Below, in pieces: positions 63,741-64,000 of a stretch of DNA of 64,000 nucleotides. The translations under genes were made by a program, and so were the position numbers. The notes under the pieces were generated by a model. The model was given only the letters and a program-made list of their open reading frames with translations. It was not told the DNA's origin and made no database searches. The stretch is from BRH-c25 sp035627615 (lineage in GTDB: Bacteria > Bacillota > Clostridia > Lutisporales > Lutisporaceae). The first letter of the stretch is position 1, and each line of letters opens with the position of its first letter. The stretch spans positions 79,999 to 143,998 of the forward strand of contig DASPLL010000026.1 of assembly GCA_035627615.1 (NCBI GenBank). Direction: 5' to 3'.

Positions 63741-63769
63741 ATGTCAGTTTTTGTGATAAAATCTGACAT
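63741..63769. promoter_or_regulatory. Dyad ATGTCAG...CTGACAT upstream of the SLH gene
   Basis: ATGTCAG (63741-63747)/CTGACAT (63763-63769) with TTTT/AAAA symmetry inside. It could be an operator for the SLH gene; the adjacent minus-strand TATAAT-like sequence (~63723) has no good -35. Confidence 0.4.
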
Positions 63770-63845
63770 AATATGCTATTTTTTTAACTGTAATTTTTAA
63801 ACAGTAAATAGATATGTCATGAAAAAACTTACCATTAAGATTTAT

Positions 63846-64000
63846 GGTGCCTGGGAAAACTCCGAAAAAAGGCCAATAAAATCATGATTTTCCCCGCACT
63901 TGAATTATTATTCAGTTGCTTTTTTCAATAACTACATTTATACGGTAAGATATTTACGGTTATCCACAAAAATTTGAAATTACAGCATCTCCTTGAGCCC
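63846..64000. mobile_element. End of a second IS1182-like element, continuing beyond the window
   Basis: GGTGCCTGGGAAAACTCCGA followed by an A-run and GGCCAATAAAATCATGATTTT matches the left end of the element at 55357 (same terminal repeat, the following AAAAT...GA.TTTCCC block and a similar ACCGTATAAATGTA segment in reverse). A minus-strand frame ending GLKEML-stop enters from the right edge and may be the transposase C-terminus. Confidence 0.6.

Overview
The window reads as chromosomal DNA of an anaerobic, amino-acid-fermenting Firmicute (Clostridia-like). The signs are AGGAGG ribosome binding sites, frequent TTG/GTG starts, a selenocysteine-dependent Stickland-type reductase operon, YesM/YesN-type two-component genes, an S-layer-anchored giant surface protein and several clostridial-type insertion sequences. 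Species cannot be named from the sequence alone.

Layout. 1-2.8 kb: a partial ketopantoate-reductase-like gene, a YdcF-family membrane protein and a secreted protein of four fibronectin III domains. 2.8-8.4 kb: a complete oligopeptide ABC operon (oppA-B-C-D-F order, minus strand). 8.7-11 kb: a RocB-like M20 peptidase and a GNAT acetyltransferase. 11.2-20.3 kb: a selenoprotein reductase operon transcribed leftwards, trxB-trxA-grdA-grdC-grdD-(grdE/G/I)-(grdB/F/H)-BCCT transporter. GrdA and the GrdB-type subunit each carry an in-frame UGA followed by a SECIS-like hairpin. The BCCT carrier at the end of the operon argues for betaine (or sarcosine) as substrate: uptake, reductive cleavage to acetyl phosphate, and electrons delivered by TrxB/TrxA. 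A divergent TetR gene and a long dyad over the operon promoter suggest local control. 21-25.3 kb: two uncharacterised genes, then a TetR regulator and a phytoene-desaturase-like flavoprotein that share an almost identical operator, TGAATGAAT-N9-ATTCATTCA. 25.3-34.8 kb: a PRPP-synthetase-like gene, a NUDIX hydrolase, and a nucleoside uptake/salvage block (GntR, uridine phosphorylase, YczE-type membrane protein, BMP-family ABC transporter). 35-43.3 kb: an alpha-xyloside utilisation locus (GH31, sugar ABC transporter, histidine kinase and AraC-type response regulator).

43.3-56.4 kb is a scarred region: fragments of IS3, IS256, IS1182-like and IS66-like elements, a truncated ketopantoate-reductase tail, a CDF metal transporter, a cupin protein, and a [NiFe]-hydrogenase maturation block (protease, HypA-like, HypF, HypC, HypD, HypE, cytochrome-b5-like protein). 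The hydrogenase structural genes there are reduced to a small-subunit N-terminus fused out of frame to a large-subunit C-terminus, and hypF carries a frameshift in a G8 tract. 56.5-63.4 kb: one 2310-residue surface protein with ten MBG-like and five YDG-like repeats, further Ig/cadherin-like domains and three C-terminal SLH domains. At the right edge a second end of the IS1182-like element enters the window.

No tRNA, rRNA or CRISPR array was recognised. The most interesting points are the hydrogenase deletion scar beside largely preserved maturation genes, the twin TetR operators, the long dyad on the grd promoter, and a roughly 135-nt highly structured element at 44.55-44.69 kb that no coding gene explains.
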